7,160 nt of DNA from an uncultured Granulosicoccus sp. Its GTDB lineage: Bacteria; Pseudomonadota; Gammaproteobacteria; Granulosicoccales; Granulosicoccaceae. The position numbers and the translations under genes were made by a program. Positions 1 through 5,948 of this stretch are shown here, one piece after another; the stretch's first letter is position 1, and the number at the start of each line of letters is the position of its first letter. A model generated the notes under the pieces. It saw only the letters and a program-made list of their open reading frames with translations. It did no database searches and was not told where the DNA came from. The stretch covers positions 1 to 7,160 of the forward strand of contig CALLPU010000191.1 of NCBI GenBank assembly GCA_938016235.1, read 5' to 3'.

Positions 1-629
1 TTATCCAGCACACCGTTGATGTAACGATGCCCCTTGTCGGCTCCAAAGCGCTTGGTAATTTCTATGCCTTCGTTAATAACCACTCTGGCCGGAATGTCGG
101 GGCATTGCGTCAGCTCGTAGGTGGCTATGCGTAGTACCGCACGCTCGATAGGGTCCAGATCGGTGATGGGCCGATCCAGCGCAGCCTTCATCGCATCGTC
201 CACGGTTTGCGGATCGTGACTGACACCATTGAACAGTTGCTCAAAATAGGCCACGTCGACGCGGCTCATGTCCTGCTCGTCCATAAACTGCTGGCGCACA
301 TCAGATGCCTGACCATGACTGACATCCCATTGATACAACGCCTGCAATGCGCGTTCACGCGCATAGCGCCGCGATTGCGAACGGCTGACTTTTTTCACGC
401 GTTTTGGCCGCTCTGCGCTGTTACCCGCCCCTGCATCCGAACCGGGAGCCACAGCCACCGGTTGCTCGCTGGTCGATTGCAAGGCCTCTTCAGCTTCGCG
501 CAACATGTCACCGAGCGACCGTGGTTGCTCCGTACCGGGAATCAGCGGTGCAGCGCTGGTAGCATCATCACCGGGCGCATCCGCGGGTTTATTTCCCTGT
601 AATTCATCAGCCTGCGGAATATTCTTCAT
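1..629 (-). CDS. nusB: Transcription antitermination factor NusB, N-terminally extended; C-terminus beyond window edge
   Basis: NusB binds boxA RNA together with ribosomal protein S10 (NusE) and supports antitermination of rRNA transcription in the cytoplasm. Reading inward from the left edge gives 209 complete codons with no stop. The NusB core starts near residue 86 (SRRYARERALQALYQWD), continues with VDVAYFEQL and DPIERAVLRIATYEL, and ends with the family signature INEGIEITKRFGADKG then RYINGVLD. Only the last few residues are missing. E. coli NusB is 139 residues and its core begins near residue 5, so about 80 residues are extra here. That part is rich in A, P, D, E and S, holds one likely helix (GDMLREAEEALQ) and ends in a basic patch (RPKRVKK). 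ATG at 629 is the first start after an in-frame TAG, with no clear ribosome site. A GTG at 398-396 (residue 78) is an alternative start giving a nearly normal length. The family call is very sure; the start is not. Confidence 0.93.
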   Translation of the reverse strand, partial: MKNIPQADELQGNKPADAPGDDATSAAPLIPGTEQPRSLGDMLREAEEALQSTSEQPVAVAPGSDAGAGNSAERPKRVKKVSRSQSRRYARERALQALYQWDVSHGQASDVRQQFMDEQDMSRVDVAYFEQLFNGVSHDPQTVDDAMKAALDRPITDLDPIERAVLRIATYELTQCPDIPARVVINEGIEITKRFGADKGHRYINGVLD

Positions 630-738
630 GACGCGGATCTATAGTTCACGTTGGCCCGTCTGTCGCGCCGATTATCGGCGCTCGGGAGATCCTCCATCAT
701 CCCCCTTTCGGTGGAAAAATGGGGTTGAAGATCAGCAA
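630..738 (-). promoter_or_regulatory. cysS-nusB spacer with a perfect hairpin and boxA-like string
   Basis: This 109-base gap separates the cysS stop from the nusB start. Positions 665-681 form a perfect palindrome GCGCCGAT-T-ATCGGCGC; as RNA it folds into a 7-bp GC-rich stem with a 3-base loop on either strand. No T-run follows it on either side, so it does not look like a standard intrinsic terminator. On the nusB-sense strand, about 40 bases before the hairpin and close to the cysS end, lies TGATCTTCAACC (735-724), 9 of 12 matching the rRNA boxA TGCTCTTTAACA. A poorer CCCC/GGGG pairing lies between them. A leader that regulates nusB, an mRNA processing site or an inefficient terminator are all possible. 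The hairpin is directly visible; any function is inference. Confidence 0.4.
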
Positions 739-2151
739 TCACGATCGGCGCCAGCTGGTTTTGCCACCTGCGTCTTCCAGCACGATACCCAAAGCCGTTA
801 ATTGATCACGAATCTCGTCGCTGCGCGCAAAGTCCTTCGCAGCTCGCGCCTCGTTACGCTCAACGATGAGCGCTTCAATTTCATCGTTGCCAGGCCCATC
901 AGCCGTGTTTGCACCTTGCAAAGCCTCTTCAGGATTCTGCGTAAGCAGACCGAGCCTGCTGCCCAGGTACGTCAATGTCGTGGCAAGCTGCACAGAGCGT
1001 TCACTGGCCAGATCTGATTCCTTGTTGAGCGTGCCCGCCAGGTCGTGCATGACTGACAGCGCTTCAGGCGTATTCAGATCATCGTTCATCGCCGCATCGA
1101 ACCGCTCAACGAAGCTCAGGTCCACCCCGGCTGGCTGAGCAAACGGGTTCTGAGCATCCGGGGCTATTACTGGCCGGCCCCGAAGCGCCGTGTAGAAACG
1201 CCGCAGCACTGTGCGCGCCGCATCCAGCGATTCCGTCAGATAATTGAGCGGGCTACGATAATGACTGCCAATGATAAAGGTGCGTATCTCTTCACCAGAG
1301 TAAAGCGCCAGCACATCCTTGATGGTGAGAAAGTTGTTCAGAGATTTAGACATCTTTTCGTCATCGATACGCACCAGGCCGTTGTGCATCCAGTACCGCG
1401 CGAAGGTACCGCCGGTCAGCGCTTCACTCTGGGCAATTTCGTTCTCATGGTGCGGGAACTCCAGGTCCATGCCGCCACCGTGAATGTCGAATTCTGCCCC
1501 TAGCAGATCCATCGACATGGCCGAACACTCGATATGCCAACCCGGTCGCCCGTTCCCCCACGGAGAAGGCCAGCTGGGTTCTGACGGTTTGGCAGACTTC
1601 CATAGCACGAAATCCAGCGGGTCTTGCTTGTATTCATCAATCGCAACCCGCTCACCAGCGCGCAGATCGGCGACCTTGCGACCCGACAGTTTCCCGTAGT
1701 CGGCAAATGACTTGACCGAATAGAACACATCGCCATTGTCGGCTGCGTAAGCATGGCCCGAGGCGATCAGTTTCTCGATAATCGTTATCATGCTGTTGAT
1801 GGTTTCGGTAGCTCGCGGCTCGTGACCGGGCTCCAGCACATTCAATGCGCGCTCATCGTCGTGCATTTCATCGATATAACGCTGCGAAAGCTGTGCTGGT
1901 GATACGCCCTGCTCGGCTGCACGCTTGATGATCTTGTCATCCACATCGGTGATGTTACGCACGTAGTTAACCGCGTAACCTGAAGCCTGCAGATGCCGGT
2001 ACAGAATATCGTATACGATCATGACCCGGCCGTGCCCCACGTGACAGACGTCGTAAACGGTTACACCACACACGTAGAGCCCCACCTGCCCCTCAACTAA
2101 AGGCTCAAAGGGTTCTTTACGACGATTCAGAGTGTTGTAGAGTTGCAGCAT
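739..2151 (-). CDS. cysS: Cysteinyl-tRNA synthetase
   Basis: Class I aminoacyl-tRNA synthetase that activates cysteine with ATP and loads it onto tRNA-Cys in the cytoplasm. The 470 residues are close to the E. coli length (461). The HIGH motif appears as HVGH at 37-40 within YVCGVTVYDVCHVGHGR, and KMSKS is at 266-270. The zinc ligands of the family are all present: C28, C209 (HIECSAM), H234 and E238 (FPHHENE). The C-terminal anticodon-binding part ends with ARSDEIRDQLTALGIVLED, typical of the family. The start is ATG at 2151-2149, which gives the expected MLQLYNTL beginning; I see no Shine-Dalgarno sequence before it. The stop is TGA at 741-739. It is divergent from the ppiA-ppiB-lpxH run, a layout shared with enterobacteria, and is followed by nusB on the same strand, which is less usual. 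No anomalies in the enzyme itself. Confidence 0.98.
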   Translation of the reverse strand: MLQLYNTLNRRKEPFEPLVEGQVGLYVCGVTVYDVCHVGHGRVMIVYDILYRHLQASGYAVNYVRNITDVDDKIIKRAAEQGVSPAQLSQRYIDEMHDDERALNVLEPGHEPRATETINSMITIIEKLIASGHAYAADNGDVFYSVKSFADYGKLSGRKVADLRAGERVAIDEYKQDPLDFVLWKSAKPSEPSWPSPWGNGRPGWHIECSAMSMDLLGAEFDIHGGGMDLEFPHHENEIAQSEALTGGTFARYWMHNGLVRIDDEKMSKSLNNFLTIKDVLALYSGEEIRTFIIGSHYRSPLNYLTESLDAARTVLRRFYTALRGRPVIAPDAQNPFAQPAGVDLSFVERFDAAMNDDLNTPEALSVMHDLAGTLNKESDLASERSVQLATTLTYLGSRLGLLTQNPEEALQGANTADGPGNDEIEALIVERNEARAAKDFARSDEIRDQLTALGIVLEDAGGKTSWRRS

Positions 2152-2292
2152 CGGAACGTGGTGATATCAGTAGACAGGGCGAGACGGCTCGAAGCCTAGC
2201 AGATTACCCGATGGTTACTGCCACGGGTTTGCACGACAATTGCCGTTAAAATTGCAGTATCGACGTAGTTTTTGGAATTTGTGGGAATAAGC
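2152..2292. promoter_or_regulatory. Divergent promoter region between cysS and ppiA
   Basis: These 141 bases must carry the promoters for both cysS (leftward) and the ppiA run (rightward), unless the latter starts further in. The best rightward -10 candidate is TAAAAT at 2247-2252, one mismatch from TATAAT, but no good -35 sits 16-18 bases upstream. TTGCAC at 2229-2234 is too close (12-base spacer). A small inverted repeat CAATT-N8-AATTG (2237-2254) overlaps the -10 candidate. For cysS, TTGTCG with a 16-base spacer to TAACCA on the minus strand is a weak possibility. No convincing operator is seen. The promoter function of the region follows from the gene directions; the exact elements are uncertain. 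Confidence 0.4.
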
Positions 2293-3024
2293 ATGACATT
2301 TCTTTCAGTATCTCGCCCGTCACGGGTGTTTGTCTTTCTGTTCACGGCACTGTGCCTGCTCAGCACGCGAGCATTCGCTGAGCCAACACAGGTAACGCTG
2401 GAGACCACCCAAGGCAATATTGTCCTGGAGCTGAATGCCGAAAGAGCCCCCCAGACCGTGCGTAATTTTCTGCAATACGTGGATGACGGGTTTTACAACG
2501 ACACGTTGTTCCATCGAGTTATTGAGGGATTCATGATACAGGGTGGCGGATTCAGCACCACTTACCAACGCAAGACCACGCGACCGCCCATCAGTAACGA
2601 GGCGTACAACGGCCTGCGTAACGATCGCTACACGATTGCCATGGCGCGCACCACTGCCCCGCACTCTGCAACCGCGCAGTTCTTCATCAACAGTGAAGAC
2701 AACCACAACCTCAACCACACCGGCACCAACCAGCGTGGCTGGGGCTACACTGTATTCGGCAAGGTCGTGGAAGGCCACGATGTAGTCGATGCGATCAGCC
2801 AGACTCGCACCAGCTCAGGCGGCCCGTTCAGCCGCGATGTGCCGAAGGAGCCGGTGATCATCCTGTCTGCCATTCGGTTGGATGCCTCTCAAGCTGCGCA
2901 GCCTGCTGAAGCATCCGAGGGTGCCAATGCCCCGACGGCAAAACCAGGATCCTCAAAATCCCTGAAGCCGATTGACACTGACCTTGAAGGACGCGCAGAC
3001 AGCGCACCTGTGCAACAGAACTGA
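2293..3024 (+). CDS. ppiA: Periplasmic peptidyl-prolyl cis-trans isomerase, cyclophilin type (PpiA-like)
   Basis: Cyclophilin that isomerises X-Pro bonds of exported proteins. From ATG 2293 the protein has 243 residues. It begins with a Sec signal peptide: arginines at 8 and 11, hydrophobic stretch 12-24, likely cleavage after AFA at 27-29. The cyclophilin domain covers about 32-196, with FHRVIEGFMIQGGGF (R75, F80, Q83), AMARTTAPHSATAQFFIN and GYTVFGKVVEGHDVVDAI, closely resembling E. coli PpiA. A tail of about 47 residues follows (197-243), rich in A, P, S and E and probably disordered; E. coli PpiA lacks it. The residue matching human CypA W121 (Phe in E. coli PpiA) is N139, in DNHNLNH. I chose ATG 2293 because GGGA at 2283-2286 sits six bases before it and the signal peptide then starts cleanly; in-frame TTG 2272 and GTG 2281 are less likely. 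A second cyclophilin gene follows after 76 bases. Confidence 0.93.
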   Translation: MTFLSVSRPSRVFVFLFTALCLLSTRAFAEPTQVTLETTQGNIVLELNAERAPQTVRNFLQYVDDGFYNDTLFHRVIEGFMIQGGGFSTTYQRKTTRPPISNEAYNGLRNDRYTIAMARTTAPHSATAQFFINSEDNHNLNHTGTNQRGWGYTVFGKVVEGHDVVDAISQTRTSSGGPFSRDVPKEPVIILSAIRLDASQAAQPAEASEGANAPTAKPGSSKSLKPIDTDLEGRADSAPVQQN

Positions 3025-3100
3025 CGCGCTTCAGAGTATAAATCGCGAGGCTGTTACACTCTCAGGCTGACGCGCTATCGCAATTCACCCAAGCGGACTC
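3025..3100 (+). promoter_or_regulatory. ppiA-ppiB spacer with possible extended -10 promoter and repeats
   Basis: The 76-base gap contains TGTTACACT at 3052-3060, which fits an extended -10 (TGn followed by TACACT, four of six to consensus) about 40 bases before ppiB, but has no -35. TATAAA at 3037-3042 is another -10-like string, also lacking a -35. Both fall within an imperfect inverted repeat AGAGTATAA-N12-TTACACTCT (3033-3062). The ten-base string CTGACGCGCT occurs twice, at 3021-3030 (over the ppiA stop) and 3067-3076. A separate ppiB promoter with an operator is possible; plain cotranscription with ppiA is equally compatible with the spacing. Confidence 0.3.
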
Positions 3101-3601
3101 ATGAAAGCAACGATTACTACTAACAAGGGCACCATTGTCCTTGAGCTCGACACTGCGGCTGCCCCGGAAACCTGTGCCAATTTCAAACGCTACGCTGATG
3201 AAGGCCACTACGCAGACACCATTTTCCACCGGGTTATCCCGAACTTCATGATTCAAGGCGGCGGCTTCACCGCTGACATGAACCAGAAAAATACACACGC
3301 CAATATCAAGAACGAAGCGAACAATGGCCTGACAAACCTCACGGGCACTATCGCCATGGCACGTACGCCCGACCCACATTCAGCCAGCTCGCAGTTTTTC
3401 ATCAATCTGGTCGACAACGATTTCCTGAACTACCGCGACGATTCTCAGGCAGGCTTCGGCTACTGTGTATTCGGCAAAACGGTAGAAGGGGCTGACACCA
3501 TTGCCGCTATTGCGGGAGTGGCCACCGGTTCTCATGGCCCGCACCAAGACGTTCCCACGGATGCTGTTGTCATCGAATCCGTAACGGTCAGCGAGAGCTA
3601 G
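3101..3601 (+). CDS. ppiB: Cytoplasmic peptidyl-prolyl cis-trans isomerase B (cyclophilin)
   Basis: Cytoplasmic cyclophilin that speeds proline isomerisation during protein folding. The 166 residues match E. coli PpiB (164) almost end to end. There is no signal peptide; the protein starts directly in the first strand (MKATITTNKGTIVLELD). Catalytic and substrate-pocket residues are visible: FHRVIPNFMIQGGGF with R44, F49 and Q52; IKNEANNGL; AMARTPDPHSASSQFFIN with Q98 and F99; and F108 in DNDFLN, where E. coli PpiB also has Phe. The C-terminal GVATGSHGPHQDVP and VVIESVTVSES are near-identical to PpiB proteins. The ribosome site is weak (AGCGGA upstream of the ATG). It lies 25 bases before lpxH, and the ppiB-lpxH pairing opposite cysS is conserved in enterobacteria. 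It is clearly distinct from the exported paralogue just upstream, so this is a compartment split rather than a recent tandem copy. Confidence 0.97.
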   Translation: MKATITTNKGTIVLELDTAAAPETCANFKRYADEGHYADTIFHRVIPNFMIQGGGFTADMNQKNTHANIKNEANNGLTNLTGTIAMARTPDPHSASSQFFINLVDNDFLNYRDDSQAGFGYCVFGKTVEGADTIAAIAGVATGSHGPHQDVPTDAVVIESVTVSES

Positions 3602-3626
3602 CAACACTCCCACGCCAGACGATCCC

Positions 3627-4349
3627 GTGCCCAGCTGCCTGTTTATCGCGGACCTGCATCTGGACCCGGAAGAACCAGACACTCAGGAACTGGCCTTGCG
3701 CTTTTTGCAATTCGCGCAAGGCCATGATCATCTCTACATCCTCGGTGATTTATTCGAGTACTGGTTAGGCGACGATGCGGGCGTACCGCTGTACGCATCG
3801 TTCATCGCTGCACTGCAGTCGCTGGAGCAATCCGGCTGCAGCGTCACGGTGTTACTGGGTAACCGGGATTTTCTGCTTGGCGATGGTTTCGCCCAGGCGA
3901 CGGGCTCACAACTGGTGCGCAACGACGAGCACCTTATTCAGCTTGGGGACAGGCCAGTCTTGCTGATGCACGGCGACACACTGTGTACCGACGACGGTGA
4001 CTACCAGCATTTTCGGCACAAGATACGACAGGCAGACTGGCAAGCCCAGTTCCTGGCGAAAACAGTCGAAGCGCGTATTGAGCAGGCCCAGGCATTGCGG
4101 GCTGCCAGCGCTGACGCCAGTGCCGCCAAACAATCCAGCATCATGGATGTCAATGAGGACACTGTTTTAAATCGCCTGCAAGCGAACGATTGTCAGACAC
4201 TGATTCACGGCCACACTCATCGACCGGCTCGTCACGCCTTACCGGCAGCTAACGGCACTCGCTGGGTGGTTGGGGACTGGCATGCCAATCACGCACAGTA
4301 TGTTCAGTGGGACGGCCAGTCGTTGAGCCTGAACACGTTCAACGGGTAA
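3627..4349 (+). CDS. lpxH: UDP-2,3-diacylglucosamine diphosphatase LpxH
   Basis: Peripheral inner-membrane enzyme of lipid A synthesis. It hydrolyses UDP-2,3-diacylglucosamine to lipid X and UMP with two Mn ions in a calcineurin-like metallophosphoesterase fold. Metal ligands and motifs are in place over 240 residues: D9 and H11 (ADLHLD), D41 (ILGDLFEYWLGDD), N79 (GNRDFLLG), H115 (LLMHGDTLCTDD), H194, H196 and H198 (LIHGHTHRPA). The lid region ends with KQSSIMDVNEDTV, matching the SIMDVN-type motif of LpxH. The length equals E. coli LpxH. The start is GTG at 3627, which places the first strand (CLFIADLH) directly at the N-terminus as in homologues; I see no Shine-Dalgarno sequence, and translation may be coupled to ppiB 25 bases upstream. 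It ends 25 bases from a convergent gene, without a visible terminator. Its presence implies an LPS outer membrane. Confidence 0.96.
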   Translation: MPSCLFIADLHLDPEEPDTQELALRFLQFAQGHDHLYILGDLFEYWLGDDAGVPLYASFIAALQSLEQSGCSVTVLLGNRDFLLGDGFAQATGSQLVRNDEHLIQLGDRPVLLMHGDTLCTDDGDYQHFRHKIRQADWQAQFLAKTVEARIEQAQALRAASADASAAKQSSIMDVNEDTVLNRLQANDCQTLIHGHTHRPARHALPAANGTRWVVGDWHANHAQYVQWDGQSLSLNTFNG

Positions 4350-4374
4350 ACGCTGCCGATGTTGTACGTGACGC

Positions 4375-5223
4375 TCAGACCTGCGATGCGCGGTACTCTG
4401 CCTCCATCTCTTGAATCAACGCCAGCTCCTCTGTATTGAACCCGGCTTCCAGCCTCGCTTCGCGATTGTAGGGACTGCGAAGATACGCGCTGTTTTCACC
4501 TCTGAGCAAATCACGAAATACCGCCGTACCGTCCAGCTGACGCTGGTTGCACACATGCCGAAACCAACGGTTACCAATCTCAACGTGCGTAATCTCATCG
4601 GTATAAATCCGGTGCAGAATATCGGCGGTTGTTGTATCGCCAACCTGCTTTAACTTTGTGATCATCGGGGGCGCTACATCCAGTCCACGGGCTTCCAGAA
4701 TACGTGGCACCAGTGCCATGCGTACGAGCACATCGTGATCGGTGCGTCGAGCCATATCCCACAAGCCATCATGCGCATCCAGCGCACCGTACTGTGAGCC
4801 CAGGGTTTTCAATCGTTCGTCGAGCAGTAGAAAATGCTCACCTTCATCGGATGCGACACGCAGCCAGTCAGCATAGTAATTCGCCGGTTGATCGCGAAAC
4901 CGATACACCGCATCGAGTGCCAGATTGATTGCATTGAATTCAATATGCGCCAGCGAGTGCACCAACGCCAGTCGGCCAGCGTGGCTGCCCAGCCCGCGTT
5001 TGGGCAAGGACCGCGCATCCACCAGAGATGGTTTATCTGGCCGCCCCGGCGCATCAAGCACGCGTACCGTCGATACACTTGGGCTTTCGAGTATGCTCAG
5101 CCTTGTAGCCTCAGCCGTCTGACACCACTGCCTGTTCAGCTCTATACTCCGCGCAGCCTTTACCTGAGGGTTGTCGCACAGTAATACAGATTCTGTGCAC
5201 TCAAACAGGTCCGTGATGATCAC
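4375..5223 (-). CDS. DUF455 family ferritin-like protein, probable diiron protein
   Basis: Recognised as a DUF455 (COG2833-type) protein; its biochemical role is not established to my knowledge. The 282 residues are mostly helical. Ligands expected of a ferritin-like diiron site are visible in order: E95 (LVHSLAHIEFNAINLALD), E127 and H130 in an ExxH pair (ASDEGEHF), E177 (LVPRILEARGLD), then E210 and H213 in a second ExxH pair (YTDEITHVEIGNRWF). There is no signal peptide or membrane segment, so it is probably cytoplasmic. The start is GTG at 5223-5221: the frame stays open upstream to a TAG but holds no ATG, and the N-terminus (LFECTESVLLCDNPQVKA) fits family members. A 13-base interrupted palindrome spans the start codon. 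Its tail faces lpxH across 25 bases, and it is divergent from the DUF3833 lipoprotein gene. A diiron oxidase or hydroxylase activity, by analogy with MiaE-like ferritin folds, is only an inference. Confidence 0.87.
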   Translation of the reverse strand: MIITDLFECTESVLLCDNPQVKAARSIELNRQWCQTAEATRLSILESPSVSTVRVLDAPGRPDKPSLVDARSLPKRGLGSHAGRLALVHSLAHIEFNAINLALDAVYRFRDQPANYYADWLRVASDEGEHFLLLDERLKTLGSQYGALDAHDGLWDMARRTDHDVLVRMALVPRILEARGLDVAPPMITKLKQVGDTTTADILHRIYTDEITHVEIGNRWFRHVCNQRQLDGTAVFRDLLRGENSAYLRSPYNREARLEAGFNTEELALIQEMEAEYRASQV

Positions 5224-5304
5224 GTAGCAGTCACTCGCGGGGTGCCATGCTGATAGTGTTGACGATGAACGCTCATGTTTACAGCCCTGAATCTACAGTT
5301 GAAC

Positions 5305-5308
5305 GGAG
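5305..5308 (+). promoter_or_regulatory. Ribosome binding site deciding the lipoprotein start
   Basis: GGAG lies five bases before the in-frame GTG at 5314, ideal Shine-Dalgarno spacing and the best such site in the window. The upstream ATG at 5275 has no comparable site, and the downstream ATG at 5326 is 17 bases away. This favours GTG 5314 as the start of the DUF3833 lipoprotein. Confidence 0.55.
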
Positions 5309-5313
5309 TACTA

Positions 5314-5880
5314 GTGGAACATAGAATGCTTGCGGCCAGAACAGTTTATCGCCTGCTACAGCTGATCCTGGCAGCCTCGGTATTGCTGGCTCTGATCAGC
5401 GGGTGTGCCACGCGCCCGGCTGTGCCGGATGATCTGACCGATGCGTTCGTATTACAGGAAGACTTGCTGGGTGATACCGTCGGGCGCGGTAATTTCAGTG
5501 CCATCGACGGTACCAGCCGAGACTTCGTGGCTTATATCAACGGCAGCTGGGACGGTAACGTCATGACGCTGGTAGAAGATTTTGACTATGCTGATGGCGT
5601 CAAGGAGCGAAAAACCTGGACACTCACGCAGCTACCCAATGGAGAATTCAGCGGCGTTCGTGAGGATGTCATCGGTACCGCGCGTGGTTATCAGGATGGC
5701 AAAGCCTTCCGCCTCGATTACACCATGGCGATTCCCAACGATGATGGAACCCCCGGACGCAAGGTTACTTTCAAAGACGTACTGGTTAAACTCCCCAACG
5801 GCGATATCAGTAACGAAGCCAACGTCGGCCTATGGGGATTTCGCGTGGGCAGGGTCAGCCTGAAGATAACGCGGGAATAG
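5314..5880 (+). CDS. DUF3833 family lipoprotein
   Basis: The function of the family is unknown. From GTG 5314 the product has 188 residues. The N-terminus is a lipoprotein signal: basic positions R4, R9 and R13, hydrophobic stretch 14-27, and lipobox ISGC with the lipidated cysteine at 31. Ala at +2 rather than Asp points to the outer membrane, by the Lol rule. The mature part follows the DUF3833 pattern closely: NGSWDGNVMTLVEDFDYADG, KERKTWTL, GEFSGVREDVIGTARGYQDGKAF, VTFKDVLVKLPNGDISNEA and WGFRVGRVSLKITRE, suggesting a beta-rich lipocalin-like fold. If translation began at ATG 5275, 13 extra residues would precede the signal, but that start lacks a ribosome site. In other proteobacteria DUF3833 genes often sit beside cfa-like, DUF1365 and DUF2878 genes; none of these is here. 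The neighbours are a divergent DUF455 gene and a downstream transporter. The family call is strong, the start less so. Confidence 0.87.
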   Translation: MEHRMLAARTVYRLLQLILAASVLLALISGCATRPAVPDDLTDAFVLQEDLLGDTVGRGNFSAIDGTSRDFVAYINGSWDGNVMTLVEDFDYADGVKERKTWTLTQLPNGEFSGVREDVIGTARGYQDGKAFRLDYTMAIPNDDGTPGRKVTFKDVLVKLPNGDISNEANVGLWGFRVGRVSLKITRE

Positions 5881-5882
5881 TC

Positions 5883-5948
5883 ATGCACAGGGTCCGATGC
5901 AACCAATCGCCACAGCAACGTCGACAGGCCAGTATCGACATTGGGTAG
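5883..5948 (+). other. Possible 21-codon coupling ORF before the transporter gene
   Basis: An ATG at 5883, two bases after the lipoprotein stop, opens a 21-codon frame (MHRVRCNQSPQQRRQASIDIG) ending in TAG at 5946-5948. This overlaps the TTG at 5941 where the transporter frame seems to start. Such overlap could carry ribosomes from the lipoprotein gene to a start that lacks its own Shine-Dalgarno site. The peptide is polar and basic and resembles nothing I know. It may be chance; only its position makes it notable. Confidence 0.2.

Noticed and set aside
207..602. 131-codon open frame on the plus strand
   Set aside because: It lies antisense to nusB, which is clearly coding with family motifs; the plus-strand product shows no family signature.
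701..724. CCCC/GGGG pairing after cysS as an intrinsic terminator
   Set aside because: The stem has a mismatch, a large loop and no following T-run on the cysS-sense strand.
2272..2292. Upstream TTG or GTG start for ppiA
   Set aside because: It would add up to seven residues before the signal peptide, while ATG 2293 has GGGA at good spacing and gives a normal signal.
2320..2778. 152-codon open frame on the minus strand
   Set aside because: Antisense to the cyclophilin domain of ppiA; Val-rich and without recognisable domains.
4350..4374. Bidirectional terminator between convergent lpxH and the DUF455 gene
   Set aside because: The 25-base gap has no stem-loop or T-run.
5259..5264. TTGACG as a -35 box for the lipoprotein gene
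   Set aside because: No -10-like hexamer lies 16-18 bases downstream, so I did not call a promoter.
5275..5313. ATG 5275 as start of the lipoprotein
   Set aside because: No ribosome site precedes it and it would put 13 extra residues before the signal; GTG 5314 has GGAG five bases upstream. Not excluded outright.
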